A DNA stretch of 64,000 nucleotides. It comes from Cerioporus squamosus (taxonomy: Eukaryota; Basidiomycota; Agaricomycetes; Polyporales; Polyporaceae). The translations under genes were made by a program, and so were the position numbers. Shown piece by piece: positions 45,644 through 57,938 of this stretch. The stretch covers positions 1-64,000 of the forward strand of contig JABYQS010000155.1 in the NCBI GenBank assembly GCA_022592435.1. Direction: 5' to 3'. Within the stretch, counting starts at the first letter, position 1, and each line of letters starts with the position of its first letter. A model generated the notes under the pieces. The model saw only the letters and a program-made list of their open reading frames with translations. It was not told where the DNA came from and made no database searches.

Positions 45644-48228
45644 ATGTCTCTGCAGGTCAATCTTGCGAGCAGAGACTTGACGCAGGCCTACCAGGACGTC
45701 GTCAATGCTCGCGGCATAGATTGGGCGATCTTCACGTACGACAAGGGCACCAATGACTTGAAGGTTCAAGCGACGGGAAATGGAGGCTTAGAGGAACTGC
45801 AGGAGGAGTTCTCCGACGGCAGGTGAGTCATGCGTTGTCTCGCAGTGACGGACTCGAGACGACATCCGCGCCAGGATGCAGTACGCGTTTGCACGCGTCA
45901 AAGACCCGAATGTGAGCCACTCTGCGTCCTCGTCACACCCCGAAAGCTAAATGTGCTCTACAGAGCGAGCTTCCGAAGTTCGTGCAGATCAACTGGTGCG
46001 GTGACGGTGTACCCGTGGCCAGGAAGGGCCTCTTCCACTCCCACTCTAGCGCGGTGGCCAACTTCTTGCGCGGCACCCACGTCGTCATCAACGCGCGGAA
46101 TGAGGTGTGTGAGCTACACATCTGCGCGTTGAAAAGCACTGATAGTTGGGGCAGGCGGACGTCGAGCCTTCTCTGATCATGAAGCGCGTCGAAGCGGCGT
46201 CTGGCGTGCACTACAGCGCACAGAAGGAAGCACCTCGCAAGTTCGAGCCTATCGCCCCCGTAGGTACCAGCTACAAGCCGATAGGCAGGCCCGACATCGC
46301 TGGTCTTCGCTCCGGTGCTCCCTCCGCGCCGCCTCCTGCGCCGGCTGCCTCGAAGCCGTCCATCCCAAGCGCACCGCGCTCTGTGCCGATGGCGCCCTCC
46401 CCTGCTCCGGGTCTTGGCAAGGTTCCGGTCGCCAACAAGGCACCTGCAGATGCGTGGCCCGACGAAGGTGACAGCTTCGCGCCGCCTCCGCCGCCACCCG
46501 CTGCGTCGCGTCCAACGCCGAGCGCGCCCAAGGCCGCTCCCTCTGTACGTATCCCTGCATGATAATTTGCGGGTGAGAAATCGTCTAATGTCTGGCAGCC
46601 CGCCGCTCGGTTCACTCCTGCTGCGCATGCTCCTGTCGCGGCCTCTAATGTGCCGACCAAGCCCGCGGAGGACGACAAAATCGGCCCGGTCGGGACCAAC
46701 TACACTCCCATCAAGCTCCAGCCCAAGAAGCTGGTGAACCCCTTCGCAGCTAGGGAGGCTCAGAACCAAGCCGAGCCCGCCGCTCCCAAGCCGTCGCCTG
46801 CGGTGGTGCGTTCAACCGCGTTGAATGCTCTGTGGCTCGCACGCAACTGACGTACCGTCACTTGTAGGCGCGAAGAAGCTAACCTGGAGCGAGCGGCAGG
46901 CATTGGCGAAGAAGCAGCAAGAGGATGACGAGGCTCGAGCGAACTCTGCACTCGCATCGCAGCCCGCCGCGCCTTCCTTCCGTGGAGGAGTCCCGCCGCC
47001 GCCCCGCGTGCCTGCGATGCATCCTCCACCCGTCGCTGCTGAAGAGCCAGAGGAGGAGTATACTCCGGTGAGCTGAATGATATCCACTCTCAACCGCCCT
47101 GTACTGACACCGCGATACTCAGCCGCCGCCGCCGCCGCCACCCCCGGCGGTACCCAGTGCCAGTCGCCCGATTCCCGCCGCGTCGTCGGTGGAGGAGGCT
47201 GCAGCTCCTCCCCCTCCTCCCCCACCGCCCCCGCCTCCTCCGCCCGCTGTAGCGCACTTTGAACCGGAGCCGGAGCCAGAGCCTGAGGCTGCGCCCCCGC
47301 CGCCGGTAAGTCGTGCGCCATAATTGCCGTGTGCGTGGAGCTGATCCTGTTGTAGCCTCCCCCGCCCCCTCCACCTCCTCCACCGGCTGCACCGGTTGCT
47401 GCCCGTGAGCCAGAGCCGGAACCGGAGCCCGAGCCCGAGCCCGCGCCTGCTCCCGCCCCCGCTGCCGCACACGCTCAGGGCCAGGGTTTGTGCGCGATCG
47501 TTCAGTACTCTTACGAGGTCAGTCAGTCGCCTCACCCTCGCTGGACTTCGACCTGACGTGTCTCGCAGGCGCAAGAAGACAACGAGATGGACCTCATCGA
47601 AGGAGAGCTCATCGAACAGATCGAACAGCTCGACGAGGGCTGGTGGTCTGGCGTCGGTGCCGGCGGCTCGAAGCAGGGTCTCTTCCCAGGTACGTAGCGA
47701 CTCTCTGGCGGATGAGCAACGACTGACGGCGAGTGTAGCGAACTACGTCGAGATTGTCGAGCAGGAGGCTGCGCCCGCTACGCCTCCTCCTCCGTCTCCT
47801 CCTCCGCCCCCGCCTCCGGTATGCGTTCATCGCGTTCATGAAACAGCAACGACGTACTAACCGGTATGTAGCCCCCTGCTCCTGCGCCGCCCGCTGTGGC
47901 TGCTCAGCCCGAGCCCGAGGCCGAAGCGGAGGAAGACCTTGGCTCATGGGCCATTGCGCTATACGAGTACGTCGCCGTCTTTGTTCCAGCCGTTTGTGAG
48001 ATGCTCATCGGCCTTTTGCAGCTACGACGCGGGCGAAGACAACGAGATATCGTTCAAGGAGGGAGACCGGATCACGCACATCGAGGCTGCGTCGGACGAT
48101 TGGTGGCAGGGCACGGACAAGAACGGCAACGTTGGGTTGTTCCGGGTGAGTCTTGTTGCTTGTTTGTCGTTCGTGCGGTTCGTTGACGTGGGTTGTGTAC
48201 AGCGAACTACGTCGAGCTGCAGGCGTGA
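45644..48228 (+). CDS. ABP1: Actin-binding protein 1 (ADF-H domain, proline-rich region, two SH3 domains)
   Basis: Abp1/drebrin-like adaptor that binds F-actin, activates Arp2/3 and recruits endocytic partners to cortical patches. The N-terminal ADF-H domain starts MSLQVNLASRDLTQAYQDVV and NARGIDWAIFTYDKGTNDLK, then ELPKFVQINWCGDGVPVARK and ANFLRGTHVVINARNE. EPSLIMKRVEAASGVHYS and repeated VGTSYKPI / VGTNYTPIKLQPKKL motifs follow, then the acidic, proline-rich linker with a KKLTWSERQALAKKQQ helix and long polyproline runs. SH3-1 is LCAIVQYSYEAQEDNEMDLI, ELDEGWWSGV-like and GLFPANYVEIVE. SH3-2 is WAIALYDYDAGEDNEISFKE, SDDWWQGTDKNGNVGLF and ANYVELQA, stop at 48226-48228. About ten short introns occur, several inside polyproline tracts. 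Both SH3 domains keep the ALYDY-like, WW and NYV residues. Confidence 0.92.
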
Positions 48229-48866
48229 TGAAAGAGTAGCGTAAGTCATGGACTGAAGGATAGGTTGGGAGCGGGTTAGGTTGGGAGCGAACTGGAATAG
48301 TGGAACTCTTGAATGGAATATCGTTTCTGAGCTATACGTACACGGGTTGCATACCAGTGTCCGAGTCGAACACTCAGTATATAGCGAGAAAACACGCCTG
48401 TGGAATATGGTACGTCCCTCTCCGTGCATCGCCAACTTTCGTCAAACTCATCAGTGCAATGATCACCAGTGGCAGATAGGAAATCTACTGAGTGCGCTAG
48501 ATTGCCTCTCTCGGTTCCGTGGCAGCTTGCCAGGAAGTCGACTTACCTTTCGGGACATGGCCCCGGTGCTCTCGCTCCATGGGTTCTTTCGAGGTTTACC
48601 TGTTAAAGCTTGCGTCGCAAACACGCCTCGATCGCTTTCTTATCCTCGTCCCACCATCTGCCCTCGTCCCACCAGTTGCTGGACGTCCTACACAAGGATC
48701 ACTGTACGCACTGGCTTTCTACGTACGGGGATTGTACTGATGCGTACACTCGCCAGGTTATACGAGATGAACAGTCCTGAGCAACGCGTTAGTGGCGGTA
48801 AGATAATAGGGAGGTCAGTTCATCTGGATTTCTAGCAAGATCTCGGCCGCTTATGTGTTGCGACAC
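48229..48866. other. Intergenic between ABP1 and F-box-like member C
   Basis: About 640 bases. A 184-codon frame (48281-48835) is open, but its composition is not protein-like and it resembles nothing I know, so I do not call a gene. Confidence 0.4.
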
Positions 48867-50451
48867 ATGTGCAACAGAGATCCTGGTCTCAACAAGCCTG
48901 CTCCTCTGCTTGTACTGCCCTTCGACGTACTCCTACGCATCATACCCTGGCTAGGCTGAGCGGACTTGTCGCGCTTCCTCAGAACATCGCAAGATCTCTA
49001 TGATGCGTTGCTCCCGGAGCTCATCGAGGTAGCCGGCATCATCTCCCTCTCGCACATCCGGACATTCCACCGGTTCCTGCGTCTCGGTGAATGCTCGGAC
49101 TCACCCCGCGTGCGATGCTTGAACACGTTTGAATACTCCTCTTACGCGCACCGAGTTCAGAACGATGCGGGTGCCTCTTCAAACGAAGGAGCACAAATCG
49201 CGTCCCAAATCCTCGGAAGCGCTTCCAACCTCACATCCCTCACCCTCGACACCGTCGGAGACTTCGACGCCAGCCAGCTCCGCACGATCCTCTCGCACTG
49301 GTCCGTCTCACATATGTTGACCTTAGACGCGTCGAGATAGACTCCCACCGGGACATCCTCCTCGACATCACTGCCCCGCTCACTACAGTGCGGCTGTCCA
49401 TGTCACTCCCAGACCACGCCGCTGCGACCGATCCGTCTCCCATGCTGCATGCGCTCGTCTCTTCTACCACCGTCGAAACACTCTCCTTGCAGAACGTCCA
49501 GCTCACCCCGCAGTCAGGCCCGTTCCCTGCAGTACGCCGACTCGAGATTACAGACTACTACCTGTCGTATGGCAAGGGAGCGGAGACGCTCCAGACTCTA
49601 TTCCCGGCCGCCCGGGAAGCGTGGCTCTACAACCTCTACCTCAACCCAGAGTTCCGATACCGCCTCGAAAGGAGCTGCGGAGTGTGGCCCGAGATGGAAG
49701 AGCTGCGCAAACGCAACCGGGACTGGCAGCTCGCGCATGGCTCCGAGTCATGGCCCTCTCTGGGGTACCTGCGCGTCGACGGGGAGTACGCCGCGTACGC
49801 GCTCGCGCTGACGAGCCGCGTCGACCGCCTGGTGGTGTTGGTGTCCGGGACGGAGTATCGACTTCTGGAGACGCTGTTCGAGGAGATGCGGCCGTGCTGC
49901 TTCGGCTTCTACGGTGGGGACGGCGGGGGCGGTCCGAACTCGTTCTACGAGACGGTGCCGCGCTTCCTGAAGCCTAGTCGCCAAGACGCGGATCGTGACG
50001 CACCTGATGGTGTTGATTGACGACGATGTGCTTGTGCTCTCGACGCTGGAGGAAATCATGGTGTAGCCTAGCCTACACTCTGTCAAGGACGAGCAACTGA
50101 CCGATGGACATGCAGACGGAGCTGGGACGCCATTTGCAGCAAGGCGCGGTGACGCATATACGCCTTCAAGTCACATATACCGGCGGAGAGGCGTCGTCGA
50201 GTTTTCCGCTGTGGGCTAGAAACCCTCGTGCGCCGGAACGCGCGGCAGAGGAGCACAAGTCCGGAGTGCCCGCGGCCGTGAAGGCGATATGTTCGCTCGT
50301 TCCGTCGTTGCGGTGCGTGTTGGACTTCACCGCACACGGTGTGAAAGGAAGGATGATTCTGGAGGACGGGTCGATGGGTAACAGTAAGGACCTAGATGAT
50401 GCGGAGTGTCACATGGTTATGAGACGAGAGAGGCTGCAGGACGAATATTGA
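48867..50451 (+). pseudogene. F-box/LRR-like family member C, with premature stop and frameshifts
   Basis: The start MCNRDPGLNKPAPLLVLPFD leads into an F-box-like segment, but a TGA interrupts IIPWLG and ADLSRFLRTSQDLYDALLPE near 48958. It continues IISLSHIRTFHRFLRL, SQILGSASNLTSLTLDTVGD, and after a frame change YVDLRRVEIDSHRDILLDIT, APLTTVRLSMSLPD, VRRLEITDYYLSYGKGAETL, EELRKRNRDWQLAHGSES and GPNSFYETVPRFLKP. Another frame change precedes TRIVTHLMVLIDDDVLVLST and LEEIMV with a stop. A last block QGAVTHIRLQVTYTGG to RRERLQDEY ends at 50451. The TGA lies where members with an intact frame have Asp-Arg (LDRADLSR), consistent with a CGA to TGA change. Probably a pseudogene. Confidence 0.55.
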
Positions 50452-50720
50452 CATCATGCTGAGGTCTGCCGTAGTATACTGATTGGATGGGCTGAGTAGC
50501 AACCGTTCGGATCGTGCATCCCGACGCGAACATACATATGTACATACGGATCTCGAACGTCACCGTCAATGACCTGTCTGTATCATTCTGAGGTTTGTTA
50601 TCCGTTGTGTTGTTCTAGCGTCGTGGTGGTGGTGGTGGTGGAGGAGAGAAGTGCTAGTAAGTGGTCGACGACTCGACGACTTCGGAGATGGGATGAGTCG
50701 CCGCTCAGAATCTGCATCCA
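49929..50720. repeat. Inverted-duplication arm 2 (pairs with 43110-43888)
   Basis: This is the 3' part of family member C and its downstream flank, including GTGCTAGTAAGTGGTCGACG near 50651. It matches arm 1 in reverse complement. The two arms enclose about 6 kb holding the mitochondrial carrier and ABP1. Confidence 0.7.
50622..50641. repeat. Microsatellite (GTG)n
   Basis: A GTG repeat of about six units in the flank of member C. The matching position in arm 1 has a shorter, imperfect CACCACC run near 43185. Confidence 0.6.
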
Positions 50721-50985
50721 AGTAACCACTGGTTGAGCCATCGGAAAAACCACCAGTATGCAGATCCAAACTGTGGTGAGCGGATACATCGCGCGATACG
50801 AAGCAGTAGAATGACAATTGAGTATACTACATGAGTGGTGTGTGCTAGATAATACAATACGATGCGAATCGTCTAAGTGATAGTCTGTGTCTTCTGTGGG
50901 TGGCATTAAACGTAGCATACGATACCCGTTCCTTCCTCCATCAACTTGTCCATCAATCGTACCGTCGTCCTCAAGCAGCACATCA
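50721..50985. other. Intergenic, 3' flanks of member C and HSP78
   Basis: A short convergent intergenic region. No feature was recognised. Confidence 0.4.
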
Positions 50986-53900
50986 TCACGCAGAGGACGC
51001 CGGCTCACCATGCTCGTCCTCGAGGTTCGCAATAGGCGTCGACGACGTCACGATCGACGAGTCCGGTGCGTGGTTATCCCGGATCTCCAACGTCTTCCCG
51101 TCCTCCGACGCCCGAATCTGCACCGTGTCGCCGTCCCTGCAGCACCATCCGAGTCAGCCAACACGCACCACATGCACCCCACCGACATGATATGACACAT
51201 ACCTGATCGTCCCCTTCAACAGCTTCTGCGCCAGCGGGAACAGCACCTTCGTCCGCACGATCCGCGCAATCGCCCGCGCGCCATACACCTCCGAGTACCC
51301 CTCGCGCATGAGCCACTCGCGCGCGCCCGCGTCCGCATCGAGCGTGATCCGGCGGTGCCGCAGCCGCTCCGCGACGTCCGCCAGGCGGAGGTCGACGACC
51401 TGCAGGATCGACGCCTTCGAGAGCTTGTTGAACACGAGCATCGAGTCGAGCCTATTGAGCAGCTCCGGCGGGAAGTACTCGCTCGTGCGCTCGAGCACCT
51501 CGTCGCGCGCCTCGGGGGTCACGACCCCGTTCGCGTCCGACGCCGACGCGTGCGCGAGGATGTCCGAGCCGATGTTGCTCGTCAGGCAGATGATCGTGTT
51601 CTTGAAGTCGACCTTGCGGCCCTGCGAGTCGGTGACGCTGCCCTCGTCGAGGATCTGGAGCAGGATCATCGCGACGTCTTTGTGTGCCTTCTCGAGCTCA
51701 TCGAGCAGGATAACAGCTGCGGGAGGACTGGGGTTAGGTGGGGACAGACGAAGAGGGAGAAGCCAACTCACCATACGGCTTGCGACGGACGGCTTCTGTG
51801 AGCTGACCGCCCTCCTCAAAGCCGACGTATCCAGGCGCTGCTCCAATAAGGCGAGAGATCGTATGCCGGTCGTGATACTCCGACATGTTGATGTTGATAC
51901 TGCAAGAGCTCTCGTCAGCGGACACATCCATTTGTCCGTCCTCAAGACAGAACTCACAGTCCCCGCTGCTCGTCGTTGAACAAGAACGCAGCAAGCGCCT
52001 TGCACATCTCCGTCTTGCCAACACCGGTAGGCCCGAGGAACAGGAACGAGGCCACAGGGCGGTTCGGTGCCTGCAGCCCTGCACGGGAGATCCTGACCGC
52101 GTCGCTGATGGCCTCGACGACATGGTCCTGGCCGACGACGCGCTTCTTCAGGGTGTCTTCCATCTACATAGCGAGGGCAATGTCAGCACCAGAACAGAGT
52201 ATATCAACCGAACCCCACTCACATGCACGAGCTTCTCCCGCTCGCCCTTCAACAAACTCTGCACGGGGATACCAGTCGCCTTCGCCACCACCCGCGCAAT
52301 GTCTGCACTCGTCACCCTGTCATGCAGCATCGCCAACGGACCCTCCGCATCCTCACTCTCGCCCCTCTCGCCCTCCGAGGGCAGCTGCCTCTCCAACTCT
52401 GGAATCGTCGCGAACCGCAGCCGACTGGCCTTCTCGTACTGCCCCTGCCGCTGTGCGATGTCGAGCTCGCGCTTCGCCTCCTCGAGCCGCGCCTTGATGT
52501 CCTTGATCTTGTCGAGCCGCGCGCGCTCCGCCTGCCACACCTGCGTGAGCTGCTCGGCGAGCTCGCGCTTCTCCTGCAGCGTGCTTTCGACCTTCTGCCG
52601 CCGCTCGACGCTGAAGACGTCCGTCTCGTTCTTCAGTGACTCGCGCTCGATTTCGAGTGTCATGATCTCCCGGTCGAGCGCCTCGAGCTCGTCGGGCTTG
52701 CTTTCTTGAGCGAGACGTAGCGCGGAGGCGGCCTCATCGACGAGATCGATCGCCTTGTCGGGGAGGAACCGGTCGGATATATAGCGCGAGCTATAAACGG
52801 CCGCTACGGGGAGATCAGCGCCGCGGTCGGCATACCACGCGCAGAAGACTTACCAGTAACAAGGGCGCTGTCCGAGATGCCGACTCCATGGTGCACCTCG
52901 TACCGTGGCTTGAGACCGCGCAGAATGGATATGGTTGCCTCCACTGTCGGCTCGTCGATCTGCACAGGCTGGAACCGACGCTCGAGGGCAGCGTCCTTGC
53001 CAATTGTCTTGCGGTACTCATCTGGCGTCGTCGCACCCACGAGCTGCAAGCCGCGAGCCAGCGCAGGCTTTATCATTTGACCGGCGTCGATGCTTCCTTC
53101 AGCCTTGCCAAGGTTGAACAGGGTGTCTGTAGGGGTTGTCAACAATTGCGCAGAAACCCGTGCGCTCACAAACACTTACGGAGCTCGTCGATGAAACAGA
53201 TAACGTCCCTGGCCTGTCAAAGTATTAGTAACACTCCGTGCAAACCTACGCGAACAGATACGCACCTCATCTTCGATGTCCTTAATCAACGCCTTGAACT
53301 TCTCCTCGAACTGGCCACGGATGCCTGACCCAGCCATGATGGCAGCCAGGTCTATCGATAGCACGCGCTTGTTCTGCAGAGACTAAAGGCGCAGTCAATG
53401 ACACCTGCTTAAACCATGGCTACATTGCGACTTACCTCCGGCACCTCCTTCGCGACTATCCGCTGGGCAAGGCCTTCCAGAATGGCAGTTTTACCGACAC
53501 CAGGCGGACCAATGAGCTGCGGACCCACCATGAGGATTGAACGTACAAATTCGAAGGAAGCTAGATATACGCACAACTGGGTTCGACTTCGTTCTGCGCG
53601 ACAGGACTACGCAACGTCAGACCTCGCAAGACACGCTCACTGTGTAGATACGACTCACTCTGTATCGTTCGACGAATCTCTGCAAGTGCATGAGTGTCAA
53701 TTATCTGGCTCGGCTGCGAATCAAGAAAGGATGGACGCACCTTCGTCGCGGCCAATGGTGGGATCGAGCTTGCCGTTCTTTGCGAGCTCCGTCAAATCGA
53801 CACTCTGCAACGAAGTGTAAGTCAGTAACTCGTCGAGTGGCACTTCGGAAAGACTGCGACGCAAGGATGTCTGCTGGCGACAAGTCCAGGAGGAGGTACA

Positions 53901-54600
53901 GTTCCAGTAGGCTTGTTCGGTGCGCTAGCAATGACCATGAAGATCAACGCGAGCCCCAGCCTCGCCACAGACTCTCCTGGATATGGAACGGGGCAAAGAG
54001 AGGCGTTTGGCAGCAACTCAGCCCGGGACGCTGAGAAGTCCATCGCCCGACCCTGAACGGCCGGGAGCAGCCCCCGTTCGTCGTCTGTCCGAGTTGAGCA
54101 TCTGACGATACCCGACACACCCGCTCAAACCATGATGTGCAAACCCGCTGGCACCGTGCCCGGGCATGCAGTGTGTTCCCGGGATGCCGTGTCATGCCTA
54201 CACTCAACCTTCCAGCCAAGTGAAAAGCCAGCGCTGCAGGGAAGTCGGGCGCGAGCCACGATAGGGGTTAAAAATGCAAGAGAAACCCTCCAAGCGCGCA
54301 GACCTTGACAGAGCCAAAATACTCGGAGAAGAAGGGATATGGACTCACAAATTCCTTGAGAGCGTCGCCCTTCTGACGTTGCTGACCCATGGAAAATCCG
54401 GGGAACCCTCCGCCTCCCATACCTCCTCCGGGAGGCCCTTGAGCATAGGACCGCGATAGAACGAGCGGCGCTGTCACTCTTGTGCATGGCGAAAGGCGGG
54501 AGAGGGGAGCGCGACGAGGAAGAGGCGGGATTGCTGAGCGGGATAGAGGTCGCTTCGGCGGGAGCGTAAAGTTGGTTCGAGCAAGCTGTCTTCTGAGCAT
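50986..54600 (-). CDS. HSP78: Hsp78/ClpB-type AAA+ disaggregase (mitochondrial)
   Basis: Mitochondrial Hsp100 chaperone that threads aggregated proteins through an AAA+ hexamer together with mtHsp70. The start [20 protein letters not shown] is a basic, Ser/Arg-rich presequence, followed by [17 protein letters not shown] and DALKEF. After a long intron the D1 module is [36 protein letters not shown], the Walker A GPPGVGKT, the Walker B FIDELHT, and [20 protein letters not shown]. The middle coiled-coil domain includes [20 protein letters not shown] and [21 protein letters not shown]2 has [20 protein letters not shown], Walker [30 protein letters not shown], Walker [10 protein letters not shown], and sensor/arginine region [20 protein letters not shown]. 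The end is [20 protein letters not shown], stop at 50986-50988. As in known Hsp78 proteins, the bacterial-type N domain is absent. At least ten introns are present and no frame break. Confidence 0.92.
53805..54348 (-). other. Long (544 base) first intron of HSP78
   Basis: The donor GTGAGTCC follows DALKEF and the acceptor TTGCAG precedes SVDLTELAK, so the protein is continuous in phase. The other introns of this gene are about 45-70 bases. No terminal repeats or coding relic were recognised in it. Confidence 0.75.
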
Positions 54601-56210
54601 GAAGATATAAGAGCAGATAGCGAAAACAAAAGAGTTAAACCAAGAGTGGATGCAAGAAGAGAGAAAGAGAGGAGGAGGACGATGACGAGATGCCCTATTT
54701 GACTGGCGCCCGACGCGATCACGTTCGCGTCTCCGGCGCTTGCCAGAATCGCCCAGAACTTGCGCAGAAACTTGGAGGTCCTTCGCTCGTCGTTGCGCCT
54801 CGGCCGTCGTACAAGTCAGTTCAGTCTGAGTGAAGACTTAGCAAACTTGACCTGATTACATCCCTCATTTTTGCTCGCGAGTCGCTTTGCGAACTTCACA
54901 CTGCAATGAGCATCGCGTCAGGACGCGTCAGTCTGGAGCCCGGACACCAACTGCGGCATACTGGAGATTTGTAAGTTCAACGTTGTTCTCGGCGATACTC
55001 GGACCACGCGCAGCCACAGTAACTTTCCAAATTGCATCCCATACCAGGTTGGGCGCGGTAAAGCCTGCCTAACTTACCTAAAGATGAAGCGGTGCGCACA
55101 GGGAAGCTACAACCCTGCCGACATGATCAGCAATCCACCCCGGGCCAACGCAATCGAACTCAGACTCAGCACTCAGTACTCACCGCTTGCGATCACTACT
55201 ACTAACAGACCTACGTAGTCCGGGGACTCGCGAGTCCCGTTGCTCACTGTCCATCTCGACAGAATTGCCGCAGTGGCAGAGATATTGTCAGTGGAGAACA
55301 AGTGGAGAATGCCCGGGTCACCAGCGTGTGTGCAGGTCAGCAGTAAGTCGTGACAGTCCCGCAGATGACGGTAGGAGGAGGAAGAACCGCGGTGGATTCA
55401 GGGGGTACTATGCATGTAGTTTGGAATGAAGTAATCGATTCGGTACGACTCGCGTTTGGGCGCCTAGTGCATACTGACCACCGGCTTCATCCCCATCTAT
55501 CGTGATTCGTCTCTATCACCCCAATAACTGCTCACAGCAGTGCAGTATCTCTCAGAAGCTCTCCTACGACGTTCAAAAGGCTGCAGTTGTTCTCTCGGGC
55601 TGATTCGACCACGCTCGCGTGTCCGGCACTTGCCGAAGCATCCAGACTTGTCAAAGCCGCCAACCACTACAAGTTGACCACTAATACCACCGAAATCTGC
55701 GCGATCGTCTTGCTACTACGAACCCACTGTGCATCCCATATGCTCGGCTCACCCACCCAACAGACGCAGGTACCATCGCAACTGTGGTTTCACTATGCCA
55801 GTGACGACTTCCTGAAATCCTATGCATGCGATTGAAAATAGTTCGGTGTTGGTTCAGACGCTCTCCAACAGATACACCCTCCTTCTCCTGACGACGTAGA
55901 ACATCGCCTATCTGAACAGCCACTCCCCTGTTTGCCTGTGGATTCATCAGGCTCCTGTACGATCTCGATTGCAACAGCGTAACCCGCAAACGTCTAGCAC
56001 TGTCCGCACTGCGCCCCTAGCAAGGCCGTCTCGATTGTAATCCGGTACACTGGTTTGGCTGCCGGTAAGCCTTCTCTTGGCAAGCTTCTATGCGACATGC
56101 GATCGATCCTCACACTTCCAGTGCGGAGCTGGACTACGTATGTCGCGCTCGTTCCGAGGTATATGAGGCCGGCCCCAGGCAATCTTGCGCCACACGCACA
56201 CGCATCCAGG
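54601..56210. other. Intergenic, HSP78 5' flank and upstream of F-box-like gene
   Basis: About 1.6 kb without a recognised gene. Related 45-base segments (CGTTCGCGTCTCCGGCGCTT near 54724 and CGCTCGCGTGTCCGGCACTT near 55611) lie 0.9 kb apart. They could be ends of an old element or chance. Confidence 0.4.
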
Positions 56211-57727
56211 ATGGCTCTCAACCTCGACATACTTGCTGAAATCATCCTCTACCTCCCCCCCGATTGCGCACTCGTGTATGGCGCAACTTGCGCCTTCTTA
56301 CGACCGCTCGCCATTCGACATGCAGTCGCAGATGTCGTCTTCACTTCGGCGAAGCATCTTCGGATGTTCATCGACTTCATGCTCGCGGACGCGACTCGCT
56401 GTCCCTATCTCCGGAGACTCGTGATCCTCGATGTCCTCTACATATCCTCCTTTACCTCCTCCTTAAGCGACGACGTCGATTGTCTCGGCCAGCTGTTGAA
56501 CCGTGCGACAAACCTCGCAGTCCTTGCCATCCCTTCCTCGGAGATGCTCTTCATCTTCAAGGAGCGTTTTCTTGATACTGTAGCCTCGCTGGAGTCCCTC
56601 ATATCGCTCTCTCTTACTGAGTTCACTAGTGACTGTGGACTGCTCCACCAACTAGTATCCGCACCTCGCCTCCAGCGTCTCGTCCTGTCCAAGGAGATAA
56701 CCGTCTTCCCAACCTTGACGAGAAGGTCGATGTCCCTTCCACCGATGCCGAACCTTCACACGCTCGTGCTCAAAAGCATATACCGCCCTCCTTTGCTCTC
56801 AACTCTCCCCGTTCTCGCGCCCGCTATCCGCAGCCTACAAGTCGCCGATCTCACATTCTGGTTGGAGGACCTCAGCCAAGCCGAGCGACCATGGTGGGAG
56901 TCCCTCGAACACATGCGCGGGGACATACACTCCTTGTGGTCTGTGCGCATACCACGTCCAGTCACCGAGCTCCAGATAGATGGCACGCTCGACCGGCAAC
57001 GCGATTGGGATCCGGCCCCCTGTTCGAAGTGCTCGCGGCGGCATCCCCGAAGCGACTGTCTATGGCGATGCTGGCGAGCTTCAATCAGCCGCTGTGGCGC
57101 ACGTATGCTCCCGCGATGCCCCGTCTGCAGTTCATGGAACTGATCGTCATCGACCACGATCCTTCCTCTCCAGATCTCGAGTATTGGCTGGTGAGCATCG
57201 GTCGTCATCCTTCTCGCTGATTTTAATCACCATCCCACTATGTTTTGCAGGAGAACATGGCGCAGGTTGGTCACAGCGCTCTCTTCGCGCTCGCCATATA
57301 CGTCCTACGGCCATGTCAGGACCAAAGGCAGCATCCGATGATACCGAGCGCAGGCCCGATCGATATGCACTTGTCGTCCCGCCTCCTGGCTGCGATCAAG
57401 CACTCGCTCCCGTCCTTGCGCTTGCTCGCGCTCTCCATCGGCCTACAGCCGTCTTTCAGGAAGGGTCAGGACATCGACATGTACTCCGTCTTCGACGGGC
57501 CGCAGTTCAACTGGTGGACCCGGGACGATCCGTCAGGTTTGACGACAAAGGGCCCGACAACCAGGCGGCACGCGATAGACGGGAGCGGGCACAACGAGAA
57601 GGATGACCGTGCTCGGAGTTGGCGGCGAGTCGAAGAGAAGAAAGGCTCGGTCCTCTTTGCTGAGCTCCGCACAGCGAACCTCGAGAGACAGACCGACCAG
57701 GAGGCGTTCATATCGCTGTATACGTGA
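56211..57727 (+). CDS. F-box-like protein, one frame shift in a C run
   Basis: The start MALNLDILAEIILYLPPDCA is an F-box-like helix pair. A leucine-rich series follows: RRLVILDVLYISSF, DCLGQLLNRATNLAVLAIPS, SLESLISLSLTEF, APRLQRLVLSKEITVFPTL, MPNLHTLVLKSIYRP and AIRSLQVADLTFWLEDLSQA. Near 57020 the frame changes at GGCCCCCTG: ELQIDGTLDRQRDWDP is followed one frame over by LFEVLAAASPKRLSMAMLAS and FMELIVIDHDPSSPDLEYWL. An intron (57190-57250) then leads to ENMAQVGHSALFALAIYVLR, and the stop is at 57725-57727. The five-C run makes a sequencing or replication slip likely, so the gene may be intact. An SCF substrate-adaptor role is inferred only from the fold. Confidence 0.6.
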
Positions 57728-57938
57728 CCATTGACTCAACAGGTCGTGCTGCGGTTTCGCTGCGGTTTATGATCACCATCTCGTGCATGCGAACCGTCTA
57801 CTTAGGTGCCGGCATGGGTGTGACCTCACGCGCGCGGGGTGCTTCGACAAGTCTCAGGGTTCTGACATGCAACAGACGCCTCGTACTGCTATATGATCTC
57901 GAGGCTTGACGGCTCACAGGCTCAGACCTACTCTCGCC

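Noticed and set aside
48281..48835. 184-codon plus-strand frame between ABP1 and F-box-like member C
   Set aside because: No family resemblance and no matching region upstream of members A or B.
54724..55650. Possible element bounded by two similar 45-base segments
   Set aside because: Similarity is short and imperfect, there is no target duplication and no internal coding, so chance is not excluded.
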